A program made the translations under genes and the position numbers. From CAZMGB01 sp964565775 (GTDB lineage: Bacteria > Chloroflexota > Dehalococcoidia > DSTF01 > JALHUB01): DNA of 64,000 nt. The stretch covers positions 1-64,000 of the forward strand of contig CAZMGB010000012.1 in the NCBI GenBank assembly GCA_964565775.1, given 5' to 3'. The notes under the pieces are model-generated. The model was not told the DNA's origin. It worked only from the letters and a program-made list of their open reading frames with translations, and searched no databases. Below are positions 8,191 to 18,613 of the stretch, piece after piece. The first letter of the stretch is position 1. Every line of letters begins with the position of its first letter.

Positions 8191-9459
8191 ATGCTTGAGC
8201 CGGAGAGACCGCAGGACGCCCTCATCGATGACTTCGCGAGCTACGTCTCACCCTCGAAGGTCGCCGCCTACCGGCAGTTCGGCCTGCCCGTAGTGCCGGG
8301 CCGCCGCGAGGGCTGTCGCATCTGGGACTGGGAGGGCAGGCGGTCATTCATCAACCTCCGTTCGAGCGGCGGCGTCTTCAACCTCGGCCACCGCCCGCCC
8401 CGCATCATCGCCGCCCTGCGCGAGGCGCTGGAGCGCTTCGACATCGGCGACCACATCCTCATGAGCGGCCCCCGCGCCGCGCTCGCCCGACGGCTGGCGG
8501 AACTCACTCCCGGCGACATCACGTACTCCGTCTTCGGCGTCGGCGGCGGCGAGGCGATCGACCTGGCCATCAAGCTCGCGCGCGGCTACACGGGCCGGCC
8601 GGGCATCATCGCCGCCCGAGGCGCCTACCACGGCCACACCGGTTTCGCCGTGGCTGCCACCGACGAGCCCAGCGAACGCTTCGGACCGCTGGCGCCGGGC
8701 TTCAGCCACGTCCCCTTCGGTGACATCGACGCCATGGAGGCCGCCATCGGCGACGAGACGGCCGCCGTCATCCTGGAAACGATCCCGGCTACCGGCGGCA
8801 TGCCTATCCCGCCGCCCGACTACTACCCCAGCCTGCGGAAGCTCTGCGACGCGCGCGGTGCGCTCCTCATCCTCGACGAGGTGCAGGCGGGCCTGGGGCG
8901 CACCGGCCGCCTCTGGGCAATCGACGAGTGGAGCGTGGTGCCGGACATCATGGTGCTGGCGAAAGGGATGAGCGGCGCCGTCTACCCACTTTCGGCGACC
9001 TGCTTCCGCCCGAAGCTGCAGTCCTTCTTCGAGGAGGACCCGTTCATCCACGTCTCGACCTACGGCGGCTCGGACCTGGGCTGCGTCGTCACGATGGCGA
9101 TGCTCGACCAGATAACCGAAGCCGGGTTCCTGGAGCATGTGCGCGAGATGGGCCAGCGATTCGAGACGGGGCTGGCGGCGCTGAGGGAGAAGTACCCGCA
9201 GGTGGTGAGCGAGGTGCGGCAGCGCGGCCTGATGATCGGCCTCCAGACAGCCGACGCGCGCGGCGGCCCCTGGCTGACGCAAGCTCTGGTCGGCCACGGC
9301 GTTCTCGCCCTGTTCGCCAACCTCAACACCGCCACGCTCCAGATCATGCCGCCCCTCATCATCAGCGCCGAGGAGGTGAACGAGGTCCTGGACGCGCTCG
9401 ACCTGTCGCTGGCCGAGATCGCGCCCCGCATGGCCTCATCGGGGGCGGCGAAGGGCTAG
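8191..9459 (+). CDS. Class III PLP-dependent aminotransferase
   Basis: 422 aa. The acetylornithine/ornithine/GABA aminotransferase family is recognised from FNLGHRPPRIIAALREAL, FGVGGGEAIDLAIKLAR, ILDEVQAGLGRTGRLWA (cofactor-binding Asp) and MVLAKGMSG, where the Lys forms the internal aldimine with pyridoxal phosphate. The enzyme would move an amino group between an omega- or alpha-amino donor and a keto acid. No pathway genes sit beside it, so the substrate is open. The start at 8191 is set by GGAGG at 8180-8184, about 7 bases upstream. Confidence 0.85.
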   Translation: MLEPERPQDALIDDFASYVSPSKVAAYRQFGLPVVPGRREGCRIWDWEGRRSFINLRSSGGVFNLGHRPPRIIAALREALERFDIGDHILMSGPRAALARRLAELTPGDITYSVFGVGGGEAIDLAIKLARGYTGRPGIIAARGAYHGHTGFAVAATDEPSERFGPLAPGFSHVPFGDIDAMEAAIGDETAAVILETIPATGGMPIPPPDYYPSLRKLCDARGALLILDEVQAGLGRTGRLWAIDEWSVVPDIMVLAKGMSGAVYPLSATCFRPKLQSFFEEDPFIHVSTYGGSDLGCVVTMAMLDQITEAGFLEHVREMGQRFETGLAALREKYPQVVSEVRQRGLMIGLQTADARGGPWLTQALVGHGVLALFANLNTATLQIMPPLIISAEEVNEVLDALDLSLAEIAPRMASSGAAKG

Positions 9460-9506
9460 GGGGCGCTCGAAAACGGGCATGACGAGCGCGCCTACCGCCG
9501 ACCCTG

Positions 9507-9596
9507 AAGATTCTTCGCCGCGCCCGCCTCAGGCGGGCAGGCTCAGAATGACAGGAAGGAATAACGCTGTCACCCTGAGCGGAGCGAAGGGTCTCG
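9507..9596. repeat. Dispersed palindromic repeat region (CCCTGAGC...GAAGGG type)
   Basis: Contains a perfect 7-bp stem CCCGCCT/AGGCGGG (9523-9537) and the segment GTCACCCTGAGCGGAGCGAAGG (9569-9590, here split in reading). Related words occur at 46597-46620 and 61907-61931 in either orientation. It lies just upstream of the lipid kinase. It is likely a non-coding REP-like element of unknown function. Confidence 0.5.
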
Positions 9597-9659
9597 AAAT
9601 ACTCTTTCAGCGCTCTCGCTACCAGCGACGACCATCAGGCGGCTGAAGAAGGAGGCCAA

Positions 9660-10547
9660 GTGTACTTCATCGTGAACCCTGCGTCCGGCAGAGGGAGGGG
9701 CAGAAAGGCGCTCGAATGGGTGCGGGAGCGCCTGGAGCCCGACGACGAGCTGGCTGTCAGCGAGGCGCCGGGCGACTGCGAGCGCCTCGCCGCGGAGGCG
9801 GCGGCCGACCGGCCCGCTGTCACCGTCGTGGGCGGCGACGGGACCATCGCCGAGGCGCTGAACGGCATCGCGGCCGCTGACTTCCGGGCGGCGATGGGCA
9901 TCCTGCCCGTCGGCACCGCCAACGACCTGGCGATCTACGTCGACATCCCCAACGACTGGACGCGCGCTCTCGAGATCGTCAGAGCCGGCCACGTCCGCCA
10001 CGTGGATGTCGGCCTGGCGGTCCGGGGCGACGCGCGACGCTACTTCGTGACGACGGCCGGCGCCGGCATAAACGCCGTCATCGCGGGGCAGGAGCAGGCC
10101 GAATCCGACAAGGCGGCGGGCTCACCGATCACCTACGTCGGCAGAGTCGCCAGGGAGCTGCTGCGCTACCACCCCATCGACCTAGAGATCGCCAGCGGCG
10201 ACATCGCCTTTCGGGGCAAGACCCTGATGACGAGCGTCAGCAATGGGGAGCAGGAGGGCGGCATCTTCAAGCTGGCGCCGGGCGCCCGCGCCGACGACGG
10301 CTTCCTGCACCTGCTCATCCTGGGCGACGTGCCCGTCTGGCAGCGCCCCTGGTACGCCCTCCAGGCGATGCGGGGCCGCGGCGGGAGTCTGGCGAAGGGC
10401 CAGCGCCACCGCGTCAAGACGGTGACGCTGCGCACCGTCGAAGAGACGCCGTTCTATCTGGACGGCGAGTACGAGGCCCTGCCGGCGGGTGAGGTGGTGG
10501 AGCTGCGCGTCGAAGAGGGTAGGCTGGGCGTGATCGCGCCGCCCTAA
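9660..10547 (+). CDS. Diacylglycerol/lipid kinase family protein (YegS/BmrU-like)
   Basis: 295 aa. The DAGK catalytic domain is shown by YFIVNPASGRGRG near the start, VVGGDGTIAEALNGIA (residues ~58-73) and GILPVGTANDLA, the nucleotide-binding loops that phosphorylate diacylglycerol or another lipid alcohol with ATP. The C-terminal domain contains FYLDGEYEALPAG, also typical. The start is GTG at 9660, with GGAGG four bases before it. It is cytoplasmic or peripheral at the membrane and probably serves phospholipid turnover. It converges on the DUF1326 gene. Confidence 0.9.
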   Translation: MYFIVNPASGRGRGRKALEWVRERLEPDDELAVSEAPGDCERLAAEAAADRPAVTVVGGDGTIAEALNGIAAADFRAAMGILPVGTANDLAIYVDIPNDWTRALEIVRAGHVRHVDVGLAVRGDARRYFVTTAGAGINAVIAGQEQAESDKAAGSPITYVGRVARELLRYHPIDLEIASGDIAFRGKTLMTSVSNGEQEGGIFKLAPGARADDGFLHLLILGDVPVWQRPWYALQAMRGRGGSLAKGQRHRVKTVTLRTVEETPFYLDGEYEALPAGEVVELRVEEGRLGVIAPP

Positions 10548-10634
10548 GAAGGGTGCCTACGCTCCACGAACCTCCTCGCCCCAGACGCCGCTGGTCGCGG
10601 CCAGTCGCACTCGGTCAGCCACGCGCGGCCGGCG

Positions 10635-11240
10635 CTACGGGGGCCAGGCAAGGTCGCCGACAGTGCCGCTGCGGTTGCGGTACTCCCAACTCCTCCCCAG
10701 GTCGTGGTAGCGCCACAGCTCCGTGTTCGCGATCCTGAACTCGGTGAGGAAAGGAACCGCCGAGTTCTCGATGCGCTGTGGGTTCACGCGGTCGCCGCCC
10801 AGGGTCAGCGACCCCTTGAGCTCGCCGAAGGGCATCGTGATGTGATAGCTGGAGCCGGTGAGCGAGATATCGATGGGCACGAACTTCACGCCACGTAGCT
10901 CCCTCACGGGCAGGGGCAGGCCCACCGCTACGAACGCCTCGAGGATCGGGCGCTGCTCAGGGGTCGCGTTTTCGCTGATGTAGACCGCGGCCGCCGTGCC
11001 CGACACCGGCAGGTCGGCCGCCCGCGTCGACAGGATATCGGCCACGCTGATAATGCGGACCCCGGCCATGTCGACGCCGTTTATCTGCCCCTCGCTGATG
11101 TCGTACACGGCGAAGTTGCGACAGGGGCTCTCCATGTCCCGCCCGAAATAGAGCGGGCAGTGTCCCTCCGAGGCGCATCCCTCGTACCAGGTCCCGCGGA
11201 TCTTCCACCCAGGCTGAATCGTCACGTCCTGCGCTGCCAT
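10635..11240 (-). CDS. DUF1326 domain protein
   Basis: 201 aa. The motif YEGCASEGHCPLYFGRD near the N-terminus and HITMPFGELKGSLTLGG towards the C-terminus match the DUF1326 family, whose function is not established. There is no signal peptide. The ATG at 11240 lies 30 bases after the CoA-transferase beta gene, so it is likely the last gene of the nitroreductase/CoA-transferase transcript. The open frame continues upstream through the neighbour in another frame, but that extension has no family resemblance. Confidence 0.78.
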   Translation of the reverse strand: MAAQDVTIQPGWKIRGTWYEGCASEGHCPLYFGRDMESPCRNFAVYDISEGQINGVDMAGVRIISVADILSTRAADLPVSGTAAAVYISENATPEQRPILEAFVAVGLPLPVRELRGVKFVPIDISLTGSSYHITMPFGELKGSLTLGGDRVNPQRIENSAVPFLTEFRIANTELWRYHDLGRSWEYRNRSGTVGDLAWPP

Positions 11241-11269
11241 TCTCGTAGCCCCCTTTCTCGCCGCCGTGT

Positions 11270-12127
11270 CTAGTCTCCCCGCTCCTCTCGCTCCACCAGC
11301 CGCACGCCTGACTCGTCCCGCTCGACGCGGATCCAGTTGCCGCGGATGCCGCGACCTGTGGGGTCGACCTCCGCCCTCAGCACCGTCAGCTCCTCGTCGC
11401 CGGGGATATCGAAGACCTCGACCGGGTCCGCCAGCAACGGCTTGAACTCCATGCGCGCCAGCACGTCTTCCACCGTCGTCCACGGGGCGATGGAGAGGAG
11501 CTTCATCTCGTGCGTGCCCTCGTCGAAGCCGAAGACGGCCTGCTCCGTCACCACGCGGTAGGGGCCGGTGTTGTCGGGCAGGCCGGCCCGCGCCCGGGCG
11601 CCGGGGCTGCCGTCCAGGAAGCCGGGCGAGGACATGAAGTCGAGCTTGTTGACGAACTTGCGACTCTGGAGCTTCGTCATCAGGATCGTCCGCCAGGAGA
11701 GAGAGGCGATCTCGTTGGCGCCGCCGGGCCCGCCGAAGCGCCGGGCCGGCCGCTCGTGGCTGCCGCCGACGAAGCTCGAGTTGAAGTTGCCGAACCTGTC
11801 GACCTGAATGGCCGCCAGGATCGCGTAGTCCATGTAGCCCAGGGCGGCGTGAAGATCGACGGTGTTCATGCTCGTCCACTGGGCGGCGCGATAGTGGGAG
11901 CCGCTGGCGCCGGCGATGAACTCCGGTTGGGGCAGCCGCACCTGGGGCGCGACGGCCCCCTCCTCGACGACGTAGCCCACCGTGGGCGTGCGCAGACGCC
12001 GCGATAGGAGCATCACCAGCAGCGGCGGGCCGGCCATCTGCACGAAGTAGAGCTTGTCCTCCTCCACCATCCGCGCCGTGGTGATGATGTTCTGCTCCGT
12101 ATCGGTGAAAGAGATCTGCTCGCTCAT
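11270..12127 (-). CDS. CoA-transferase family, beta subunit (IpdB/GctB-like)
   Basis: 285 aa. Typical CoA-transferase beta chain: TARMVEEDKLYFVQMAGPPLLVMLL, AILAAIQVDRFGNFNSSFVGG and the GPGGANEIASLS loop. Such subunits pair with an alpha chain to transfer or, in the IpdAB type, to cleave CoA thioesters. It begins inside the stop codon of the alpha subunit gene (ATGA at 12124-12127), so the two are made in equal amount. Which acyl-CoA is used cannot be read from sequence. A role in ring or dicarboxylic acid degradation is inference from the IpdAB resemblance. Confidence 0.82.
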   Translation of the reverse strand: MSEQISFTDTEQNIITTARMVEEDKLYFVQMAGPPLLVMLLSRRLRTPTVGYVVEEGAVAPQVRLPQPEFIAGASGSHYRAAQWTSMNTVDLHAALGYMDYAILAAIQVDRFGNFNSSFVGGSHERPARRFGGPGGANEIASLSWRTILMTKLQSRKFVNKLDFMSSPGFLDGSPGARARAGLPDNTGPYRVVTEQAVFGFDEGTHEMKLLSIAPWTTVEDVLARMEFKPLLADPVEVFDIPGDEELTVLRAEVDPTGRGIRGNWIRVERDESGVRLVEREERGD

Positions 12128-13095
12128 TCGTAGTAGCCCTCCCGGATAGTCTCCGCCTGGCGCAACTGTAGCAGCTTCTTCGCCCCCAGCCGCTGCTCGA
12201 GCATCTCCTCGTGAGACGACACGCTGAACACCCACTTCTCCAGGTACTCGTCCATCTTCCCCTGGATCTGGGCCACCGCGAACTCCATCAGGTGCCCCAT
12301 GTCAGCGCCGTAAAGGCCCTGGACGGCGCCCGGGTAGGAGCCGAAGGGGGCGACGACCACCGCGTCCACGAGGTAGTAGGGGATGGTGGTCCTCTGCGGT
12401 TGTCGGCGGATGCTGTCCGTATCGACGATCTCCTCGGTGGAGATGATCAGCTTCCTGGCCGACATCGCCGTTTCCAGAGGCGAGACGCCGGCCCCGAAGA
12501 CGCGGGCGTTGCCGTAGACATCGCACTGGTTGACGTGGACGAGGGCGACGTCAGGGTTGAGGGCGGGCACGAGACAGATCGGCATACCCGTGTAGGGGTC
12601 CTCCATCAGCTTCGCACCCGAGTTCATGAAAACGTCGGTGCCGCCGATGTAGCGGAGGGGCAGGAAGGGCAGGCCCATGGCGCCGGCCAGGTGACGGTAG
12701 GCGAGAGCACCGTTGCTCCACTCGATGAGCTTGATCTTCCCCTCCTGAAGCGCCTGATTGATGACCGGGCCCGTCTCCATCCAGCCCACGTCCACCTTGC
12801 TGACGCAGCCGCCCGCCACCAGCAGTGAGACATCGGACCAACTGAACTTGGCCGCGACCCAGAGGTCCCTCTTCTTCTGGCGAATGACCTCTCGAAACAG
12901 CGACGACGGACCGCGGCAGGCGATGTTGAGGTCGTAGCTGAGGTAGTCGCCGTCGCTGACGAAGCGGGAGACAGCCTCCTGCTCCGTCATCACCTTCTCG
13001 ACGAGGCGCCGCTCCTTGTGCTCCCGGATGTAGGCGCGGAAGCCGTCGGGGTCGGGAGGGAGGAACTCGCCCGTACCGGTAGCTAGCATCGTCAT
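12124..13095 (-). CDS. CoA-transferase family, alpha subunit (IpdA/GctA-like)
   Basis: 323 aa. The chain has the alpha-subunit landmarks VSDGDYLSYDLNIACRGP, LSPLRYIGGTDVF-like region, NPDVALVHVNQCDVYGNARVFG and STEEIVDTDSIRRQP. It would form a heterodimer with the overlapping beta subunit. The gene sits 21 bases after the nitroreductase, in one transcript with it and with the DUF1326 gene. The start at 13095 (MTMLATG) could equally be the ATG at 13089. Confidence 0.82.
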   Translation of the reverse strand: MTMLATGTGEFLPPDPDGFRAYIREHKERRLVEKVMTEQEAVSRFVSDGDYLSYDLNIACRGPSSLFREVIRQKKRDLWVAAKFSWSDVSLLVAGGCVSKVDVGWMETGPVINQALQEGKIKLIEWSNGALAYRHLAGAMGLPFLPLRYIGGTDVFMNSGAKLMEDPYTGMPICLVPALNPDVALVHVNQCDVYGNARVFGAGVSPLETAMSARKLIISTEEIVDTDSIRRQPQRTTIPYYLVDAVVVAPFGSYPGAVQGLYGADMGHLMEFAVAQIQGKMDEYLEKWVFSVSSHEEMLEQRLGAKKLLQLRQAETIREGYYE

Positions 13096-13116
13096 TCGTT
13101 CGCCTCCTCTCCCCCG

Positions 13117-13929
13117 CTAGTCGAACTGCGGTGGGCTCAGGACAGTTGCGTCCAGCCCGAGCGCCTTCCGCAGGTACTCCATCTCGGCATCGCGCCAGGG
13201 CAGCGGCGCGGGCTCCTGGATCATCTTCGCCTGCTTCAGCTCCTCCTCCACCTTGCGGTCGAGCTTGAACGGCTTACCGTACTCCATCTCAGAGAAGAGC
13301 TCCTCGTACGGGGCCCTGCTGGTCTGGCCGCCCGCCTCCCAGGACTCCGCAGGATAGCCCACCGACATCAGGCAGACGGGGACAGCGCTCTCGGGCAGGT
13401 TCAGGAGCCCAGAGATCTGCTCCAGACGAGGGCTGCTCATGCAGCAGGTCCCCAGGCCCTCGTCGAACGCGACGAGAGTCGCCTGGGCGATGGCCTGCCC
13501 CACGTCCATGTAGGCCAGGGGCGCCTCCGCCATCTGCCGCCAGCTTGCGCTGAAGGCGGGCCTGAGGAACTTCTCGATCTGCTGCTTGGCCTCCTCGCCC
13601 GTGAAGCCGACGCGCCGCTGGTCGGCCAGGTTCAAGATGTCGTTGATCCATTTGTCGACCTGATAGGCCGCCTTGTCGTGAAACCAGAGGATGAAGCACG
13701 GCGCTGTCTGCATCTGCTGATAGCCCAGGGGCGGCGTGATCACCTTCATGAGCTTCGCCGACGCCTTTTCTCTCCAGATGACCACAGCCCGTGTATTGTT
13801 GACGTTGCCGACGCAGGAGGCGCGCCTGGCCGCCTCCAGCATCTTCTGGATCTTCTCCTTCTCCACCGGCCGGTGGGGAAGATAGTAGCGGATACTGCGA
13901 CGATTCCCGATGATCTCCTTGACTTCCAT
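13117..13929 (-). CDS. Nitroreductase family flavoprotein
   Basis: 270 aa. N-terminal NRRSIRYYLPHRPVEKEKIQKMLEAA is the FMN-binding nitroreductase signature, and the C-terminal half carries AQATLVAFDEGLGTCCMSS, the second FMN loop. Family members reduce nitro, quinone or enone substrates with NAD(P)H. As the first gene of a minus-strand group with two CoA-transferase subunits, it may reduce an unsaturated intermediate of the same catabolic route; this is inference. The ATG at 13929 has an AGGAGGGC site shortly upstream. Confidence 0.85.
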   Translation of the reverse strand: MEVKEIIGNRRSIRYYLPHRPVEKEKIQKMLEAARRASCVGNVNNTRAVVIWREKASAKLMKVITPPLGYQQMQTAPCFILWFHDKAAYQVDKWINDILNLADQRRVGFTGEEAKQQIEKFLRPAFSASWRQMAEAPLAYMDVGQAIAQATLVAFDEGLGTCCMSSPRLEQISGLLNLPESAVPVCLMSVGYPAESWEAGGQTSRAPYEELFSEMEYGKPFKLDRKVEEELKQAKMIQEPAPLPWRDAEMEYLRKALGLDATVLSPPQFD

Positions 13930-14342
13930 ACCGTTGCCCTCCTATGGCCTGTGCTCGTGGTGGCCGCCCCTTCTTCTGCCTGCTCGCCTCGTTCTCCGTT
14001 GCCCGCCCGCTCGTCGTGCGCCTCAGGAGTCGCGGCGACGGCGGGCGCAACCGCCGTTCCCGCAACAACCCGCCGAGTGGGCCGCGCTCAAGATGCGGCT
14101 GCGAGCGGACAACCTGCCGACCTGGGGGTGGGCGAAGAGGCCTCTGGATTCCACCCCGTCTGTCGTCTCCAGAATCGCTTTCGCACCGTCCCCGTTTAGC
14201 AGGCGGGCGCCGACTGCGAACCGATCTCCTGTGGCAGTGGTAACTTACAGGAGCGAGATGCTCCGTGTCCAGCCTTGCCCCCGGACAGGGCCTCAGTCGG
14301 GCGCCGTCCGCCCAGCTCGCTGCGGGAAACCGGTAGAACGGC
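13930..14342. other. Divergent intergenic region upstream of the nusA promoter
   Basis: About 410 bp between the nitroreductase start and the nusA promoter. It is GC-rich and has several open frames, but none with a ribosome site or family resemblance. No RNA gene was recognised. No rimP gene is present here, although rimP usually precedes nusA. Confidence 0.5.
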
Positions 14343-14371
14343 TTGCCAGGGGTACGCATGGGTGCTATACT
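14343..14371 (+). promoter_or_regulatory. Sigma-70 promoter of the nusA operon with extended -10
   Basis: TTGCCA (14343-14348), 17 bp spacer, TATACT (14366-14371), with TGC directly before the -10 box (extended -10). The predicted start point is near 14378. It is among the best promoter matches in the window. Confidence 0.8.
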
Positions 14372-14396
14372 CAGAACGCCACGAGAATTGTTACGG

Positions 14397-14423
14397 AAGT
14401 GGGCGCAAACCCCACTTTTTTTT
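14397..14423 (+). terminator. Intrinsic-terminator-like hairpin in the nusA leader (attenuator)
   Basis: AAGTGGG (14397-14403) pairs with CCCACTT (14411-14417) around a 7-base loop, and an eight-T run (14416-14423) follows. It lies about 20 bases after the predicted start point and 43 bases before the nusA ATG, so it would terminate the operon's own transcript. T runs of this length are very rare in this sequence. Because NusA acts on hairpin-dependent pausing and termination, autoregulation by attenuation is the natural inference. Confidence 0.7.
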
Positions 14424-14465
14424 GACCGGACTGCGAGGCAGAGACGCTGGAGGTCGAAGCTGAGG

Positions 14466-15926
<1,461 letters not shown>

Positions 15927-15967
15927 CGGCCGCGTGAGTGCGCGGCAGTTCTGGGGGCCTCTCCTTC

Positions 15968-16270
15968 ATGAGCAAGAGGCCGGTTCACCAGCGGCGGCGG
16001 GTGCCGCAGCGGACCTGTGTGGGCTGCCGGTGCTCCACCGCCAAGAGAGAGCTCATCCGTATCGTGAGAACAGCTGAGGGCCCCGTCGAGGTCGACGTCA
16101 CCGGCAAGCGGCCGGGGCGCGGCGCCTATCTTTGCAGCAGGGTCGAATGCTGGCTGGAGGCCCTCAAGAAGGACCGGCTATCGAGCGCATTGCGGATCAG
16201 GCTCTCGGAAGAGGACAAGGAGCGGCTGCGCGCCCACGCGGAGTCAATGAGAGCGACGTCGACGATGTAG
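15968..16270 (+). CDS. ylxR: YlxR family RNA-binding protein (DUF448)
   Basis: 100 aa. The family is recognised by RTCVGCRCSTAKRELIRIVR and the second half KRPGRGAYLCSRVECWLEAL; the fold binds RNA, and in other bacteria YlxR (RnpM) has been linked to RNase P. It sits between nusA and infB, its conserved position. The ATG at 15968 is preferred; a GTG at 15938 would add ten residues without homology. Confidence 0.9.
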   Translation: MSKRPVHQRRRVPQRTCVGCRCSTAKRELIRIVRTAEGPVEVDVTGKRPGRGAYLCSRVECWLEALKKDRLSSALRIRLSEEDKERLRAHAESMRATSTM

Positions 16271-16294
16271 GGCGGAAGCGAAACAAGGATAGAA

Positions 16295-18151
16295 ATGGCC
16301 ACGAGAGGGCGACGAAGCACTAGACGCAAGACTGGCGAGGCTGCCCCGCAGGCCCCTTCAGTCGAAGAGGCACGCCAGGGCAACGGCAGCCGCGCCCTTC
16401 AGATCCCGCGCGCGCTCACCGTCAAGGAGCTCGGTGAGATGATGAGCATCTCGCCCGTGGAGGTCATAAAGGAGCTCATGAAGAACGGGGTCATGGCCAG
16501 CATCAACCAGGTCATCGACTTCGACACGGCCGCCATCATCGCCCACGATCTGGGGTTCGAGCCCGAGGAGGCGCCTGTCGCCGAGACAGCCGAGGTGGCG
16601 CCGCGCCGGATCGGCTACCAGCGGTTTGAGGAGGACGACACCAGCGTCCAGGAGCCCAGGCCTCCTGTGGTCACCATCATGGGCCACGTCGATCACGGCA
16701 AGACAAGCCTCCTCGACGTCATAAGAGAGACCAGCGTCACCGCAGGGGAAGCCGGCGGCATCACGCAGCACATCGGCGCCTACCAGGTCACGGCGGATGG
16801 CCAGCGCATCACGTTCCTCGACACGCCCGGCCACGAAGCGTTTACCGCCATGCGCGCCCGCGGCGCCCAGGTCACCGACATCGCCGTCCTCGTCGTCGCC
16901 GCCGACGACGGGGTGATGCCGCAGACCGTCGAGGCCATCGACCATGCTAAGGCGGCAGGCGTACCCATCATTGTCGCGATCAACAAGATCGATCTGCCCA
17001 ACGCCAACCTCGATCGCGTCAAGCAGGGACTCTCAGAGCGTGGCCTGGTCATCGAGGAGTGGGGCGGCGATGTTATCTGCGTCTCCGTCTCGGCCAAGAC
17101 CAAGGAGGGCATCAACGATCTCCTGGCGAGCGTGCTGGTGACGGCGGAGGTCCTGGAGCTCAAGGCCAACCCGGCCCGGCCCGCCGTCGGAGCCATCATT
17201 GAGGCCGAGCTCGACAACACCCGCGGCCCCGTGGCGACGGTGCTCGTCCAGACGGGCACCCTCAAGCAGGGGGACGCGGTGGTGGTGGGTGACACCTGGG
17301 GCAAGATCAAGGCTATGTTCAACGAACACGGCAGGCGTCAGAAGACGGCCGGACCCGGTGTCCCCGTGAAGACCCTGGGGCTGCAGGCCGTCCCCCTGGC
17401 CGGAGACACCCTGACAGTCGTGCAGGATGATCGCACGGCGCGGCAGATCATTCAGGAGCGTCAGCGACAAAGGGAGCGGGAGGCGCTCAGCGAGCAGAGG
17501 GCGGTGAGCCTCGACGCCCTCTTCGGTCAGATGAGCGCCGGCAAGATCAAGGACCTCAACATCATCCTCAAGACCGACGTGCAGGGCAGCATCGAGCCCA
17601 TCCGCACCTCCCTGGAGCGCCTTTCCACCGACCAGACTCGGGTCAGGATCGTCCACTCCGGCTCCGGCAGCATCACCGAGTCGGACGTCATGCTGGCCCT
17701 CGCCTCGCAGGGGATCATCATCGGTTTCGGCTCCCGTCCCGAGCCGGGCGCTCGCCTCGTGGCCGAGTCCGAGGGCGTCGACATCCGCTACTACGAAGTC
17801 ATCTACAACCTGGTGGAGGACGTAGAGAAGGCCCTGAAGGGCCTCCTGGAGCCCGTATACAAGGACGTGGCCGAGGGCGAGGCGGAGGTCCGCCAGGTGT
17901 TCCGCATAAGACGCCGCGGCAATATAGCAGGCTGCTACGTCAGGGACGGCCTCGTCAAGCGAGGCGCCCTGACGAAGGTGCTGCGCGGCGACGAGAAGCT
18001 GGCCGACACCCGCATCGAAAGCCTGCGCCGATTCCAGGAGGACGTCCGTGAGGTGCAGACGGGCTACGAGTGCGGGATAGCTCTCGAGGGCTTCGACGAC
18101 TTCCAGGAGGGGGACGTCCTCCAGTTCTACCGACGGGAGCGCGAGAGCTAA
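16295..18151 (+). CDS. infB: Translation initiation factor IF-2
   Basis: 618 aa, a short form: the variable N-terminal region is only ~40 residues before the IF2_N helix (ALTVKELGEMMSISPVEVIKEL). The GTPase has G1 GHVDHGKTS (residues ~129-137), G3 DTPGHEAF and G4 NKID. The C-terminal domains that bind fMet-tRNA end with ECGIALEGFDDFQEGDVLQ. It places initiator tRNA on the small subunit. AAGGA lies six bases before the ATG at 16295. Third gene of the nusA operon. Confidence 0.97.
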   Translation: MATRGRRSTRRKTGEAAPQAPSVEEARQGNGSRALQIPRALTVKELGEMMSISPVEVIKELMKNGVMASINQVIDFDTAAIIAHDLGFEPEEAPVAETAEVAPRRIGYQRFEEDDTSVQEPRPPVVTIMGHVDHGKTSLLDVIRETSVTAGEAGGITQHIGAYQVTADGQRITFLDTPGHEAFTAMRARGAQVTDIAVLVVAADDGVMPQTVEAIDHAKAAGVPIIVAINKIDLPNANLDRVKQGLSERGLVIEEWGGDVICVSVSAKTKEGINDLLASVLVTAEVLELKANPARPAVGAIIEAELDNTRGPVATVLVQTGTLKQGDAVVVGDTWGKIKAMFNEHGRRQKTAGPGVPVKTLGLQAVPLAGDTLTVVQDDRTARQIIQERQRQREREALSEQRAVSLDALFGQMSAGKIKDLNIILKTDVQGSIEPIRTSLERLSTDQTRVRIVHSGSGSITESDVMLALASQGIIIGFGSRPEPGARLVAESEGVDIRYYEVIYNLVEDVEKALKGLLEPVYKDVAEGEAEVRQVFRIRRRGNIAGCYVRDGLVKRGALTKVLRGDEKLADTRIESLRRFQEDVREVQTGYECGIALEGFDDFQEGDVLQFYRRERES

Positions 18152-18247
18152 CGGAGGATCGGGGGCCAGGAGACGCCGATAGCGGGCCTGCCATTCCCCG
18201 TCTGACCAGCGCTCCCCGTTCCGTGCCCCTTGTTCCTCATCTCTCGC

Positions 18248-18613
18248 ATGCGAATGACACGAAGAACGCAACGCGTCAACGAGCTTCTACGCGAAGAGAT
18301 CAGCGAGCTGCTCCGGCGCCAGGTGAAGGACCCCCGCGTGAGCGGCCTCGTGACGGTGACGGCTGTCGAGGTCACCGCCGATCTGGGGCACGCCCGCGTC
18401 TTCGTTAGTGTCCTCGGCAGCGAGGAGGAGTGGAGCGAGACGTTTCGGGCCCTCGATTCCGCCGCACCGTTCCTGCGCCGCCGGCTCGGCCGTCGACTCA
18501 CCCTGCGGCACACGCCTGAGCTCATCTTCGAGCGTGACGACTCCCTGGAGCGGGGCGCCCATCTCCTGGCCCTCCTCAATGAGGTGGCCACCGAGGGTAA
18601 GGCCAACGAATGA
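18248..18613 (+). CDS. rbfA: Ribosome-binding factor A
   Basis: 121 aa. RRTQRVNELLREEISELLRR and KDPRVSGLVTVTAVEVTADLGHARVFVSVLG are the KH-like RbfA fold that matures the small ribosomal subunit. The start is uncertain: ATGs at 18248 and 18254 are both possible and neither has a clear ribosome site. The gene overlaps truB by ATGA (18610-18613). Conserved position after infB. Confidence 0.93.
   Translation: MRMTRRTQRVNELLREEISELLRRQVKDPRVSGLVTVTAVEVTADLGHARVFVSVLGSEEEWSETFRALDSAAPFLRRRLGRRLTLRHTPELIFERDDSLERGAHLLALLNEVATEGKANE

Noticed and set aside
11241..11879. Upstream extension of the DUF1326 frame through the CoA-transferase beta gene
   Set aside because: The extra residues are an out-of-frame reading of the beta subunit and start-codon context favours 11240.
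14397..14423. Terminator for the divergent nitroreductase gene
   Set aside because: The T run is on the plus strand after the nusA promoter; the nitroreductase is transcribed away from it.
17033..18271. Long open frame on the minus strand opposite infB
   Set aside because: Shadow frame in GC-rich DNA; infB on the plus strand is fully supported by motifs.
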